This document shows, in pieces, positions 1-6,082 of a stretch of DNA of 6,898 nt (its first letter is position 1; each line of letters begins with the position of its first letter). The position numbers and the translations under genes are program-made. This stretch comes from Oligosphaeraceae bacterium. Its GTDB lineage: Bacteria; Verrucomicrobiota; Lentisphaeria; Oligosphaerales; Oligosphaeraceae. The notes beneath the pieces are model-generated. The model saw only the letters and a program-made list of their open reading frames with translations. It did not search any database and was not told the origin of the DNA. The stretch spans positions 1-6,898 of the forward strand of contig JAAYYJ010000530.1 in assembly GCA_012515455.1 (NCBI GenBank), in the 5' to 3' direction.

Positions 1-288
1 GAGGTGCTGATCAGTGCCGGCTATACGAATTTTGTGCCGTCGCAGCCTTACGAGCGGGTGCGGGAAATGGCGCGCAGACTAAATGAGAGCCAAAGTTTCG
101 CCGGCGTCGATATCCTGCCGGAGTCCATGCGGGTGGTGCGGGAGGATATCTTCGCACCCTGGATACCGTTCTGCAAAAAAATTCCCCGCCGGCAGTTCAA
201 GGCTTTCACTTTCCGAATGCCGGTAGGCCGAACTGCTGCCGCCGCCGCGCTGGACCAGCGGGCGGCGCAGGACGAAGAGGAAGAGTAG
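1..288 (+). CDS. C-terminal end of a probable PilN-like pilus assembly protein (5' end outside window)
   Basis: The reading frame is open from the first base, so this is the 3' end of a longer gene; the GTG at position 4 need not be its start. The visible 95 residues include the stretch YERVREMARRLNESQSFAGV, followed by a strand-like FKAFTFRMPV. PilN-type and related PilO or GspL/M-type pilus assembly proteins usually end this way, with a helix over paired residues and then a beta strand. The protein closes with an alanine run and an acidic DEEEE tail. The next gene begins 21 bases downstream and looks PilO-like, which fits the PilN-then-PilO order. The assignment rests on fold pattern and gene order rather than a diagnostic motif. 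A second PilO/Amuc_1100-like protein is the main alternative. The PRRQF peptide near its end recurs in the PilP-like protein two genes on. Confidence 0.45.
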   Translation, partial: EVLISAGYTNFVPSQPYERVREMARRLNESQSFAGVDILPESMRVVREDIFAPWIPFCKKIPRRQFKAFTFRMPVGRTAAAAALDQRAAQDEEEE

Positions 289-309
289 CCTCCAGACCCA
301 GACAATGTT

Positions 310-1227
310 ATGAACAAGTTGCTCCTGGCCCATAAAATCGCCCTGGTGCTGTTTCTGGTACTGCTCGCCGTACAGGCCGGGCTGTATTTCGGGTTGCACC
401 GGCCGCGGCGACTGGCTGTGCAGGCGGCAGAGAAGGAACTGCAGCGTCTGCAAGGGCGACTGTCGGGCAAATCCTGGCCCCGGGATGGCGAAAAACTGCA
501 GCAGATTCTGGCCGAGATGAAGAAAGTGCTGCAAGGAGGCGGCGGCAAGCCGGGACTGCAGCAGCAGTCCGAACAGCTCCTGGGACAGGCCGGCAGGATG
601 TATGATGCAAAAATTTTGGACCAATACGGCAGCCGGGACTATTTTGTCACCAGTGTCACGCGTCTCGATTACCAGGAGGAATATAACCGTTTACTGCTGT
701 CCCTGCGGGAACAGGGAATCAATCTTTCGGCGCAGAAGCTGAATCTGGCGGAGGACAGCGCCTCGGCTTATAATTATCAGCTTATGTTGCAGCTCTGGAC
801 CGTGGACCGCATCTGCTCCCTGGTGACTGCCGCCGGTCTGCATATTCTAACCGCCGAGAGTGCCCAGGCGGAACGCAGCAGCAGTGCCCGGGGGCGGCGC
901 TCTGCCGAAGTGCGTTCTGACCCCTCCGCCTGTATTTCGGTTCTGCCTATGCAGGCGTATTTCCAGGACGAGAAGTCTTCTGCCCCTTATCTGCTGGAAT
1001 TACCGGTCTCGCTCTCCCTGCGGGGTGAACTGCCGCAGCTGCAGGCTTTTGTCGCCAGTCTGCAGAGTGAAGATACGTTCCTGGTGCTGAAAGGCTTTGA
1101 GATCAGGGCTCTGCCGCCCCAGGAACTGCTGGCGGACGAAGCCGGCAGAATCCGCAACGGGCCAATGCATTTCGACCTCACCTGCGCCGGCTTTTTTACC
1201 CCCCAAACCACGCTGGAAGATGAATGA
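310..1227 (+). CDS. PilO / Amuc_1100-like pilus assembly inner-membrane protein
   Basis: This 305-residue protein has a short N-terminal tail and a single membrane segment (about residues 8-29). A charged, glutamine-rich helical stretch likely to form a coiled coil follows (about 36-95). Two alpha/beta units come next, around residues 150-185 and 225-297. The layout of one membrane helix, coiled coil and ferredoxin-like periplasmic domains is that of PilO. The C-terminal unit (LELPVSLSLRGELPQLQAFV, then a strand, then HFDLTCAGFF) resembles Amuc_1100-family pilus-like proteins as I remember them. In known systems PilO pairs with PilN in the inner-membrane alignment complex of type IV pili. A serine/arginine-rich loop (about 188-203) separates the two units. 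No good Shine-Dalgarno sequence precedes the ATG at 310, so translation may be coupled to the upstream gene. The start is supported by its position just before the membrane helix. Confidence 0.6.
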   Translation: MNKLLLAHKIALVLFLVLLAVQAGLYFGLHRPRRLAVQAAEKELQRLQGRLSGKSWPRDGEKLQQILAEMKKVLQGGGGKPGLQQQSEQLLGQAGRMYDAKILDQYGSRDYFVTSVTRLDYQEEYNRLLLSLREQGINLSAQKLNLAEDSASAYNYQLMLQLWTVDRICSLVTAAGLHILTAESAQAERSSSARGRRSAEVRSDPSACISVLPMQAYFQDEKSSAPYLLELPVSLSLRGELPQLQAFVASLQSEDTFLVLKGFEIRALPPQELLADEAGRIRNGPMHFDLTCAGFFTPQTTLEDE

Positions 1228-1891
1228 TATCGGGAAATATTTGCGCGAAGAATGGGAAGCGCTGATTCTGGCTGCAGTGGCGCTGCTGCTGCTGCTCGGT
1301 CTGGGGGCGCATGTCCTGGCCCCGCAGGCGAGAAAACGCCGTGGCCTGGGCGGCGGCGAGGGCATTCCCTATAAAAGACTGTTCCAGGATCAGGATTTTG
1401 CCCTGCAGCAGGACAGCGACGTCCTGCCGTTAAGCCGCAGTCCCTTCGCCTTCAACCTCGAGGGGGGAAAACCCATCCCCCCACCCCCACCCGCTCCCGC
1501 CCCCGCCCCCGCCCCGGACCCCACGCCCGCGACAGCACCGGCAGCGCCAGCGTTGCCGTCGCCTCTGGAGCAGCCCGCTGCCCCGGTTCCGCCCGAACCG
1601 CCGGCAACTGCGGTCGAGGCTGGGCGTCCCCGCCGGCAGTTCCTGCCGCAGCGTATCTCCTATATGTTTTTTGGCCAGGATGACAAGGGCCAGACCACTG
1701 CCATGCTGAAAGTGCAGTTGCAGGGTAAGTCCTCTGAGATACTGACCCTGAGCCCTGGAGAGCTCCAGGCGGGCGTCCGCATTCTGTCTATCCGTGATGA
1801 TGCGGTGCGGGTGCGTGATGCGCGGGGCAAGGAAGTAACCATTAAGTTTAATGAGGGCCAGATCGTGACCGCTCTGGTGGAGGTTGAATAG
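1220..1891 (+). CDS. PilP/GspC-like pilus or secretion assembly protein with proline-rich linker
   Basis: The chosen ATG at 1220 overlaps the end of the preceding gene by 8 bases and gives 223 residues. The longer reading from 1097 would add 41 residues of out-of-frame shadow sequence with no membrane signal. The protein has a short cytoplasmic tail and a membrane helix (about residues 13-33). A basic patch follows, then a proline/alanine linker (about 86-131) containing a PAPAPAPAP run, and a compact beta-rich C-terminal domain (about 138-223). That domain contains LSPGELQAGVRILSIRDDAV and ends in alternating hydrophobic residues. Anchor, Pro-rich spacer and small beta domain is the arrangement of PilP and GspC, which connect the inner-membrane platform to the outer-membrane secretin. 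Its place directly after the PilO-like gene supports this. A secretin (PilQ) gene does not follow, which departs from the classical order. The family match is from architecture, not a diagnostic motif. Confidence 0.5.
   Translation: MNDIGKYLREEWEALILAAVALLLLLGLGAHVLAPQARKRRGLGGGEGIPYKRLFQDQDFALQQDSDVLPLSRSPFAFNLEGGKPIPPPPPAPAPAPAPDPTPATAPAAPALPSPLEQPAAPVPPEPPATAVEAGRPRRQFLPQRISYMFFGQDDKGQTTAMLKVQLQGKSSEILTLSPGELQAGVRILSIRDDAVRVRDARGKEVTIKFNEGQIVTALVEVE
1493..1515 (+). repeat. GCCCCC-type hexamer repeat encoding Pro-Ala
   Basis: Short in-frame hexamer repeats of the form GCxCCC/GCCCCC encode the alternating Pro-Ala linker of the PilP-like protein. They lie inside a longer cytosine-rich tract (1477-1515) with runs of 6, 5, 3, 3, 5, 5 and 4 C. 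Such repeats can change in number by slippage, and a whole-unit change would keep the frame. Confidence 0.7.
1879..1883 (+). promoter_or_regulatory. Ribosome binding site deciding the TTG start of the nuclease gene
   Basis: GGAGG lies 10 bases before the TTG at 1894, within the last codons of the PilP-like gene. An in-frame stop at 1885-1887 excludes any earlier start. No ATG or GTG occurs in frame before the membrane helix, so TTG is the only plausible start that keeps the anchor. Confidence 0.65.
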
Positions 1892-1893
1892 CT

Positions 1894-2922
1894 TTGCGGA
1901 GGAAGAAAGTCAATGCGGGACAAATTCTGTCCCGGCTCCTGGCAGCCTGGCCCAAGGGGAAGAAACGGCGGTTGCCCAAAACCGTGCCCCGGCGAAAAAT
2001 CCGCCTTCTTCTGCTGCTCGCGCTGAATCTCCTGGTCTTGGGAGGAGGGGTGGTATGGTATGCATTCCAGCCCCAGGAGCGCCAGGAGGAGGTGCGCTTC
2101 CTCTGCCGCAACTACTTCGCCCGGAATCGTGACATCAGCCTGCCGGAACTGGCCTGCGATATCTGGAATATGTACTACGGGCGAGAGTTCGTCGCCTGTG
2201 ATTATGGACCCGGGGCAGACCCGGTCTATGGCGGACTGCCGCGACAGACCGGGGCAGGTGCGGCGGCCGGATTGCGGGTTTTGCGCAATCAGGGCTATGT
2301 CGTGGGTTATGATGAAATCCGCCGTACCCCGGCCTGGGTTGCGTATCGCTTGTTCGATGTGCAGGAAGAACCGCAAAGCAGCGCACGCCCTACGGCGTTC
2401 CTGGTCGATGGCCGCAGCCTGGCCCAGGTCCGCAGCGAGGATTATACCGGCAGCGGCTTCGATCGCGGGCACCTGGCCCCCAATTATGGCATCGCCCGCT
2501 GTTATGGCCCGCAGGCTCAGGAGGGGACGTTCCTGATGACCAATATCGTCCCGCAACGACATGCCTTCAATGCCGGAGTCTGGAAAAAACTGGAAATGCG
2601 CGAGGCGGTGAATTTCCCCGGCCGCTGCCGTGAAATTTGGGTCCTGACCGGCCCTGTGTTCCGGAATTCTCCTGCCCGGGAACTGCCCTCCGGGCTGCCG
2701 GTGCCGGACGCATTCTACAAGATCGTGCTTGATGAACAGGACGGCCGGGTCCGCGCTCTGTCCTTCCTCTTCGATCATAATGCGGATGAAGGGCGCCCGC
2801 TGGCGGATTTCCTCTGCTCCATTGATCAGATTGAGGCCCTCACCGGGCTGGATTTCTGCCCGCAGCTGCCGGAAACGGTGCAGCAGCAGCTGGAGTCACA
2901 GGTCAGCGCCAGATGTTGGTGA
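1894..2922 (+). CDS. Membrane-anchored DNA/RNA non-specific endonuclease (NUC1 / EndA-NucA family)
   Basis: The 342-residue product has a very basic cytoplasmic N-terminus (residues 1-37, with KGKKRR and PRRK clusters) and a single membrane helix (about 37-57). The NUC1-type nuclease domain then runs to about residue 330. The active-site motif DRGHLAPN is intact (D190, R191, G192, H193), and His193 corresponds to the general base of the family. The second motif, TNIVPQ then FNAGVWKKLE, supplies N226 and E234. These have the same eight-residue spacing as the metal-ligand Asn and Glu of Serratia nuclease. The domain closes with the family-typical TGLDFCPQLP. A basic N-terminus before the helix predicts the catalytic domain outside the inner membrane, and several cysteines could form disulfides there. 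The family cleaves DNA and RNA without sequence preference. The architecture recalls EndA, the pneumococcal competence nuclease. It starts 2 bases after the PilP-like stop, so co-expression with the pilus genes is likely. A nutritional or biofilm nuclease is the alternative. Confidence 0.88.
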   Translation: MRRKKVNAGQILSRLLAAWPKGKKRRLPKTVPRRKIRLLLLLALNLLVLGGGVVWYAFQPQERQEEVRFLCRNYFARNRDISLPELACDIWNMYYGREFVACDYGPGADPVYGGLPRQTGAGAAAGLRVLRNQGYVVGYDEIRRTPAWVAYRLFDVQEEPQSSARPTAFLVDGRSLAQVRSEDYTGSGFDRGHLAPNYGIARCYGPQAQEGTFLMTNIVPQRHAFNAGVWKKLEMREAVNFPGRCREIWVLTGPVFRNSPARELPSGLPVPDAFYKIVLDEQDGRVRALSFLFDHNADEGRPLADFLCSIDQIEALTGLDFCPQLPETVQQQLESQVSARCW

Positions 2923-2928
2923 TGATTC

Positions 2929-2933
2929 AGGAG
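2929..2933 (+). promoter_or_regulatory. Ribosome binding site of the methyltransferase gene
   Basis: AGGAG sits 5 bases before the GTG at 2939 and 8 bases before the TTG at 2942. It supports a start just downstream of the nuclease gene rather than the long upstream extension inside that gene. It does not decide between the two adjacent codons. Confidence 0.6.
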
Positions 2934-2938
2934 ACTTA

Positions 2939-4684
2939 GTGTTGACGAACAGACCCTCCGAGGCGACCCTGCGGAACTGGCGCCGCCTGGCGGTCACCGA
3001 CCCGTCCGAACGTCTGCAGACCAGGGCCAACAAGACCAGCTCAGCGAGACGTATTGTCCCGCTGGAGTATCTGACGCACCGCCGCAATCTGCCCCGCCTG
3101 CAGCAGCTGCTGGCGCTGCTTGCCGGCAACGCCTGCCGGCTGCCGGAGGTGCTGTTCTCGCTGGGCCGGAATTTGCTGCGCCGCCGGAATATCCTGGCCC
3201 GCCCCCATGTCCGGGCAGTGCTCGCTGAATATCCCTGGCAGGCGATTGCTGAGCTGGAGACATATCCGCTGCCGGAGGACGAATTTGATTTCCTCGGCTT
3301 GCTGTACCAGTGCCTGAAATCCGAGGGCGAAAAAAACCGGCAAGGGTCCTATTATACTCCGCTGCCGCTGATTCGCCAGCTGTTGCAGGAGGTCTCCTGT
3401 CCTGCATCTGCCGACTGGCTGGACCCGTGCTGCGGCAGCGGCGCTTTCCTCCTGGCGGCACCGGCGCGGCAGCCGCAGCAACTGACCGGTATCGATATCG
3501 ATGAACTGGCGGTGATGCTGGCCAAAATCAACCTGCTGCTTAAATTCCCGGAACAGGAATTCAGCCCTAGAATATTCTGCGCTAATTTTCTCCACTCAGG
3601 ACCGGATGGACTGCCCTCCGGGGCAGGGGTGCAGGCTGACCCGCAATACGACTGCATTGTCTCCAATCCTCCTTGGGGAGCCTGCATTCCGAACCGCCCG
3701 GGGGCAGCCTTAAACCAGCCTGCGGAGGAGACTTTTTCCAGTATCCTGCAGCAAGCCTACCGGCTTTTGCGCCCGGGCGGCGAACTGCATTTCCTCCTGC
3801 CGGAGGCCGCCCTGCAGATCAAAGCCCACCGCGAGTTCCGCCGCTTCCTGCTGCAGGACTGCCGCTTGCACAAAATCTCCGCCTTCCGCAACCGGTTCGC
3901 CGGGGTGAGCAGCAGAAGCGTCGGCGTGTCCATCAGCCGCGACTCCCCCGGCCCGGAATTCAGCTTCTGCCGGGCCGGGGCCAGCATTTCACTGTCCCGT
4001 CAAGCCATCCTGCAGGATGAACAGCTCCGGGTACAGTGCCTCAGTGCCCAGGACCGGCGCATCCTCTCGGCGCTGTACGACCGCCAGGAGGCTACTCTGG
4101 CCGGCAGTACCTGGGGCTTGGGTATAGTCACCGGTGACAACCGCGGCAAATTGTGCGATTGCGGGGGGGATGGCCTGGAGGCGGTCTACACCGGCCGGGA
4201 AATCTCCGAGTACCAACTGCTGCCGCCCCGGAAATTCATCCGCTTCGACCGTACGCAGCTGCAGCAGGCCGCTCCGGACCATCTCTACCGTGCGCCCGCG
4301 AAGCTGGTCTATAAATTTATTTCGCCGCGTCCGGTTTTCACCTGTGATCAAGGACAGCATCTGTTTCTGAATAGCGCCAATATGCTCATTCCGGCCATTC
4401 CCGGCCTGGACTGCGTGACCGTGCTGGCATTCCTGAATTCCCAGCTGTTCCGCTATATTTACCAGAAGCAGTTCACCGACCTGAAGGTTCTGCAGGGGAA
4501 CCTCCTGCGGCTGCCGTTCCCGGCTGTCTCATCTCCGCAGAACCGATGCCTCAGCCAGCTTGCCCAGAGGATACTGGCGGGCGAAACAAGCTGTCGGGCC
4601 GAACTGGAGGAGCAGGTCTTCGCCGCCTTCGCAGTGCCTGACCGGGACCGGGACTATATCCTGCAACAGCTGCAGGATTCCTGA
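2939..4684 (+). CDS. N6-adenine-type DNA methyltransferase (TaqI/Eco57I-like, class I SAM-dependent)
   Basis: Starting at GTG 2939 (TTG 2942 is equally possible) gives 581 residues. The frame is open back to 2729, but that part lies inside the nuclease gene. An N-terminal helical region (1-130) precedes the catalytic domain. GSYYTP (136-141) is motif X. DPCCGSGAF (162-170) is the S-adenosylmethionine-binding motif I, GIDIDE (184-189) is motif II, and SNPPWG (242-247) is the catalytic motif IV of enzymes that methylate exocyclic amino groups. LLRPGGELHFLLP (276-288) forms later core strands. The C-terminal half (about 390-530) looks like a target recognition domain. It ends with LNSQLFRYIY and NLLRLPFP, as in TaqI-like enzymes. 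All key motifs are intact, so the enzyme is probably active, most likely making N6-methyladenine. No site-specific restriction enzyme gene lies in the window, so it may be an orphan methylase or linked to the preceding nuclease and pilus genes. Its recognition site cannot be read from sequence. Confidence 0.85.
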   Translation: MLTNRPSEATLRNWRRLAVTDPSERLQTRANKTSSARRIVPLEYLTHRRNLPRLQQLLALLAGNACRLPEVLFSLGRNLLRRRNILARPHVRAVLAEYPWQAIAELETYPLPEDEFDFLGLLYQCLKSEGEKNRQGSYYTPLPLIRQLLQEVSCPASADWLDPCCGSGAFLLAAPARQPQQLTGIDIDELAVMLAKINLLLKFPEQEFSPRIFCANFLHSGPDGLPSGAGVQADPQYDCIVSNPPWGACIPNRPGAALNQPAEETFSSILQQAYRLLRPGGELHFLLPEAALQIKAHREFRRFLLQDCRLHKISAFRNRFAGVSSRSVGVSISRDSPGPEFSFCRAGASISLSRQAILQDEQLRVQCLSAQDRRILSALYDRQEATLAGSTWGLGIVTGDNRGKLCDCGGDGLEAVYTGREISEYQLLPPRKFIRFDRTQLQQAAPDHLYRAPAKLVYKFISPRPVFTCDQGQHLFLNSANMLIPAIPGLDCVTVLAFLNSQLFRYIYQKQFTDLKVLQGNLLRLPFPAVSSPQNRCLSQLAQRILAGETSCRAELEEQVFAAFAVPDRDRDYILQQLQDS

Positions 4685-4685
4685 A

Positions 4686-4717
4686 CCGTACCCGAACCGC
4701 GGATGCTTCAGGTACGG
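4686..4717. terminator. Imperfect inverted repeat at the convergent gene junction, possible bidirectional terminator
   Basis: CCGTACC (4686-4692) pairs with GGTACGG (4711-4717). After one mismatch, GAA (4694-4696) pairs with TTC (4707-4709), leaving a 10-base loop. The hairpin sits between the two tail-to-tail genes and overlaps the last codons and stop of the minus-strand gene. Neither side carries a clear run of T, so it is not a textbook intrinsic terminator. A role as terminator or 3' end stabiliser is inferred from position. Confidence 0.4.
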
Positions 4718-5229
4718 GGAATCTTGGGCACCCAGGTCGAGGTATCCGGAACCGCAAACCCCTCCGGGAATTCGCTCTCCTGCACCCGCAGCCAGTATTG
4801 ATTGCGCCCGAAGGGACCGATTTTGCCCCTGACCACCAGATGCTGCTTCTCTGCATCCCAGTGAATCACGCTGCTGTAGACCTTGCCTTTCTTGGGGTCC
4901 AGTATCTTGCCCTTGTGCCAACGCTGCTTGGACTCGTCTTTGACCAGCTCCCAGACGATGTCCAGACCGGCAAAATATGGCTGGTCCGGCAACTTGACCG
5001 CGCGCTCTTGGGGAGCGTAAATGGTGTTCTTGACCTTCTCATTTTCGTCAAAGGTGATAATCAGACGACCGTATAATTTGCCCTGATGCTGGTACAGAGC
5101 AATAATCGAACGCTGCCGGCCGGTCTCATCGTCGATGATTTTCCAGAATCCTTCCACCAGATCAGTTGCGCCGGCCAAGGGACCGGAAAGAAGCGCCAGC
5201 AATATCAGGCAATATGTCCATTTACGCAT
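4708..5229 (-). CDS. DUF2147-family exported protein
   Basis: The 173-residue product begins with a clear signal peptide: a basic start, a hydrophobic core at about residues 5-19, and a likely cut near residue 21 after LAGA. The mature protein carries the DUF2147 hallmarks. These are an early GFWKIIDDETG (27-37), an LYGRL strand (52-56), WHKGKILDPKKGKVYSS (104-120) and VRGKIGPFGRNQYWLRV (133-149). The size is normal for the family, whose small beta-rich, lipocalin-like members are periplasmic and mostly without known function. A GGAGG ribosome binding site lies 6 bases before the ATG (5236-5240 on the plus strand). It is the last gene of the minus-strand run, 49 bases after the preceding gene, with a hairpin in the spacer that may lower or uncouple its expression. 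The family call is firm; the function is unknown. Confidence 0.85.
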   Translation of the reverse strand: MRKWTYCLILLALLSGPLAGATDLVEGFWKIIDDETGRQRSIIALYQHQGKLYGRLIITFDENEKVKNTIYAPQERAVKLPDQPYFAGLDIVWELVKDESKQRWHKGKILDPKKGKVYSSVIHWDAEKQHLVVRGKIGPFGRNQYWLRVQESEFPEGFAVPDTSTWVPKIPRT

Positions 5230-5251
5230 TTTCTTCCTCCAAAAGGTTGAG

Positions 5252-5274
5252 CCGAGGGCAGAGGTCTGCCCCGG
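5252..5274 (-). terminator. Strong hairpin in the spacer before the DUF2147 gene
   Basis: GGGCAG (5256-5261) pairs with CTGCCC (5266-5271) across a 4-base loop. The stem is extended by CCG (5252-5254) with CGG (5272-5274) around one bulged base, giving nine GC-rich pairs. In the minus direction it starts 4 bases after the upstream stop codon. It is followed by a short CTTTT, not a full T tract. It could be a leaky terminator or attenuator, or a structure that shapes mRNA decay between two cotranscribed genes. Confidence 0.45.
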
Positions 5275-5278
5275 GCGG

Positions 5279-6067
5279 TCAATACATATCCGCTGAGCGT
5301 CCCCAGTCGTAGTCGATCTCCTTGATCCGCGCTACCGACGGCAACGGCCAAAAAAGAGTCTCATCCTGCTTGCTCAGAAAAACACCATTCTTGATCAGGC
5401 TGTAGGAGAAGTGCGCAAAATAAGTCCGGTCGACAATCTTCGCACCCTTTTCAGGATGCTCACGGACCTGGTTGATGCAATTCACCAGATGCTCCGGATG
5501 ACGGTCATAGACATTGTTGCCGATGTTGCCGCCCGTGAGGTATTCCTCCAAGTTCTCGCAGATGCGCAAATCGGTGAATACCAGCGCCGGAACCCTGGTC
5601 CTACTCGTCGGGGCAGTAAGATAGGCGCCGAATTCTGCCGGCTTGCGGCGGCTGACCACCAGAGGAAAGACCGGGCACAACTCCTTGTACAGGCCAATGC
5701 TGCTCCAGCTCCTGTCGATGGTATCGGCGTACACTGACCGCTCCGCCAGCGCCAACTCCAGAGTCCGCCCGTCACGGGTGACCAGATAGACCGACCCGAG
5801 GATGTCCAGGGGGAGGTTCTCCAGTACACGATAAATGGACAGATAGTAAGAGTGCTTGGGGCGTCCATCAGCATGCTCAATACAGGCCGCTCTGGCGCTG
5901 TCCCAGTCAAAGGGACCGCGGGTGTCTTTAAGTTGAATGAACATCAGAGCCTCGGCTGAGCCCTTGCGCGCGCCTACTGCCATGTAGGAGCCGAATGCCG
6001 CCGGCTCCAGTTCGGAGGCAATCAAGGCTTCCATGGGGAAAATGGTCAGATAAAAGTTCTGTTTCAT
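5279..6067 (-). CDS. Conserved-looking protein of unknown function with an internal tandem duplication
   Basis: I do not recognise a named family for this 262-residue protein. It has no signal peptide or membrane helix, so it is probably cytoplasmic. The two halves look homologous. PAAFGSYMAVG (22-32) and PAEFGAYLTAP (143-153) align with an offset of 121 residues, with no gap through to ALMFIQL (40-46) and ALVFTDL (161-167). Nine of 25 positions are identical in that block. At the same offset, PKH (70-72) matches PEH (191-193). An AGGAG ribosome binding site (6074-6078 on the plus strand) lies 6 bases before the ATG and directly after the hppA stop. The 15-base spacer implies cotranscription with the pyrophosphatase, so a link to pyrophosphate or ion homeostasis is possible but unproven. 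The reading frame and start are secure; the function is not. Confidence 0.8.
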   Translation of the reverse strand: MKQNFYLTIFPMEALIASELEPAAFGSYMAVGARKGSAEALMFIQLKDTRGPFDWDSARAACIEHADGRPKHSYYLSIYRVLENLPLDILGSVYLVTRDGRTLELALAERSVYADTIDRSWSSIGLYKELCPVFPLVVSRRKPAEFGAYLTAPTSRTRVPALVFTDLRICENLEEYLTGGNIGNNVYDRHPEHLVNCINQVREHPEKGAKIVDRTYFAHFSYSLIKNGVFLSKQDETLFWPLPSVARIKEIDYDWGRSADMY

Positions 6068-6082
6068 TTTCTGCTCCTTTGG

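Noticed and set aside
1097..1219. Longer start for the PilP-like gene
   Set aside because: The added 41 residues are the out-of-frame reading of the PilO-like C-terminus. The ATG at 1220 directly precedes a normal tail and membrane helix.
1281..1296. CTG triplet run
   Set aside because: It encodes the leucine run of the PilP-like membrane helix and is ordinary for a high-GC membrane segment.
1660..2778. Open reading frame of 372 codons on the minus strand
   Set aside because: It lies opposite the nuclease gene, whose family motifs are unmistakable. Its own translation shows no domain or signal, and GC-rich codon use commonly opens long antisense frames.
2729..2938. Upstream extension of the methyltransferase frame from an ATG at 2729
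   Set aside because: It would overlap the conserved end of the nuclease domain by almost 200 bases, and its residues look like shadow translation. A ribosome binding site supports a start at 2939 or 2942.
3491..3502. Perfect 12-base palindrome ATCGATATCGAT
   Set aside because: It encodes the Ile-Asp-Ile-Asp of methyltransferase motif II, so it is explained by the protein sequence; an operator inside the gene is unlikely.
3041..3595. Minus-strand frame of 184 codons opposite the methyltransferase
   Set aside because: It overlaps motifs X, I and II of a well-supported gene, and its translation has no recognisable features or good ribosome binding site.
1894..4684. Nuclease and methyltransferase as a classical restriction-modification pair
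   Set aside because: The nuclease belongs to a non-specific family and is predicted to act outside the inner membrane, so it would not act as the site-specific cytoplasmic partner of a methylase.
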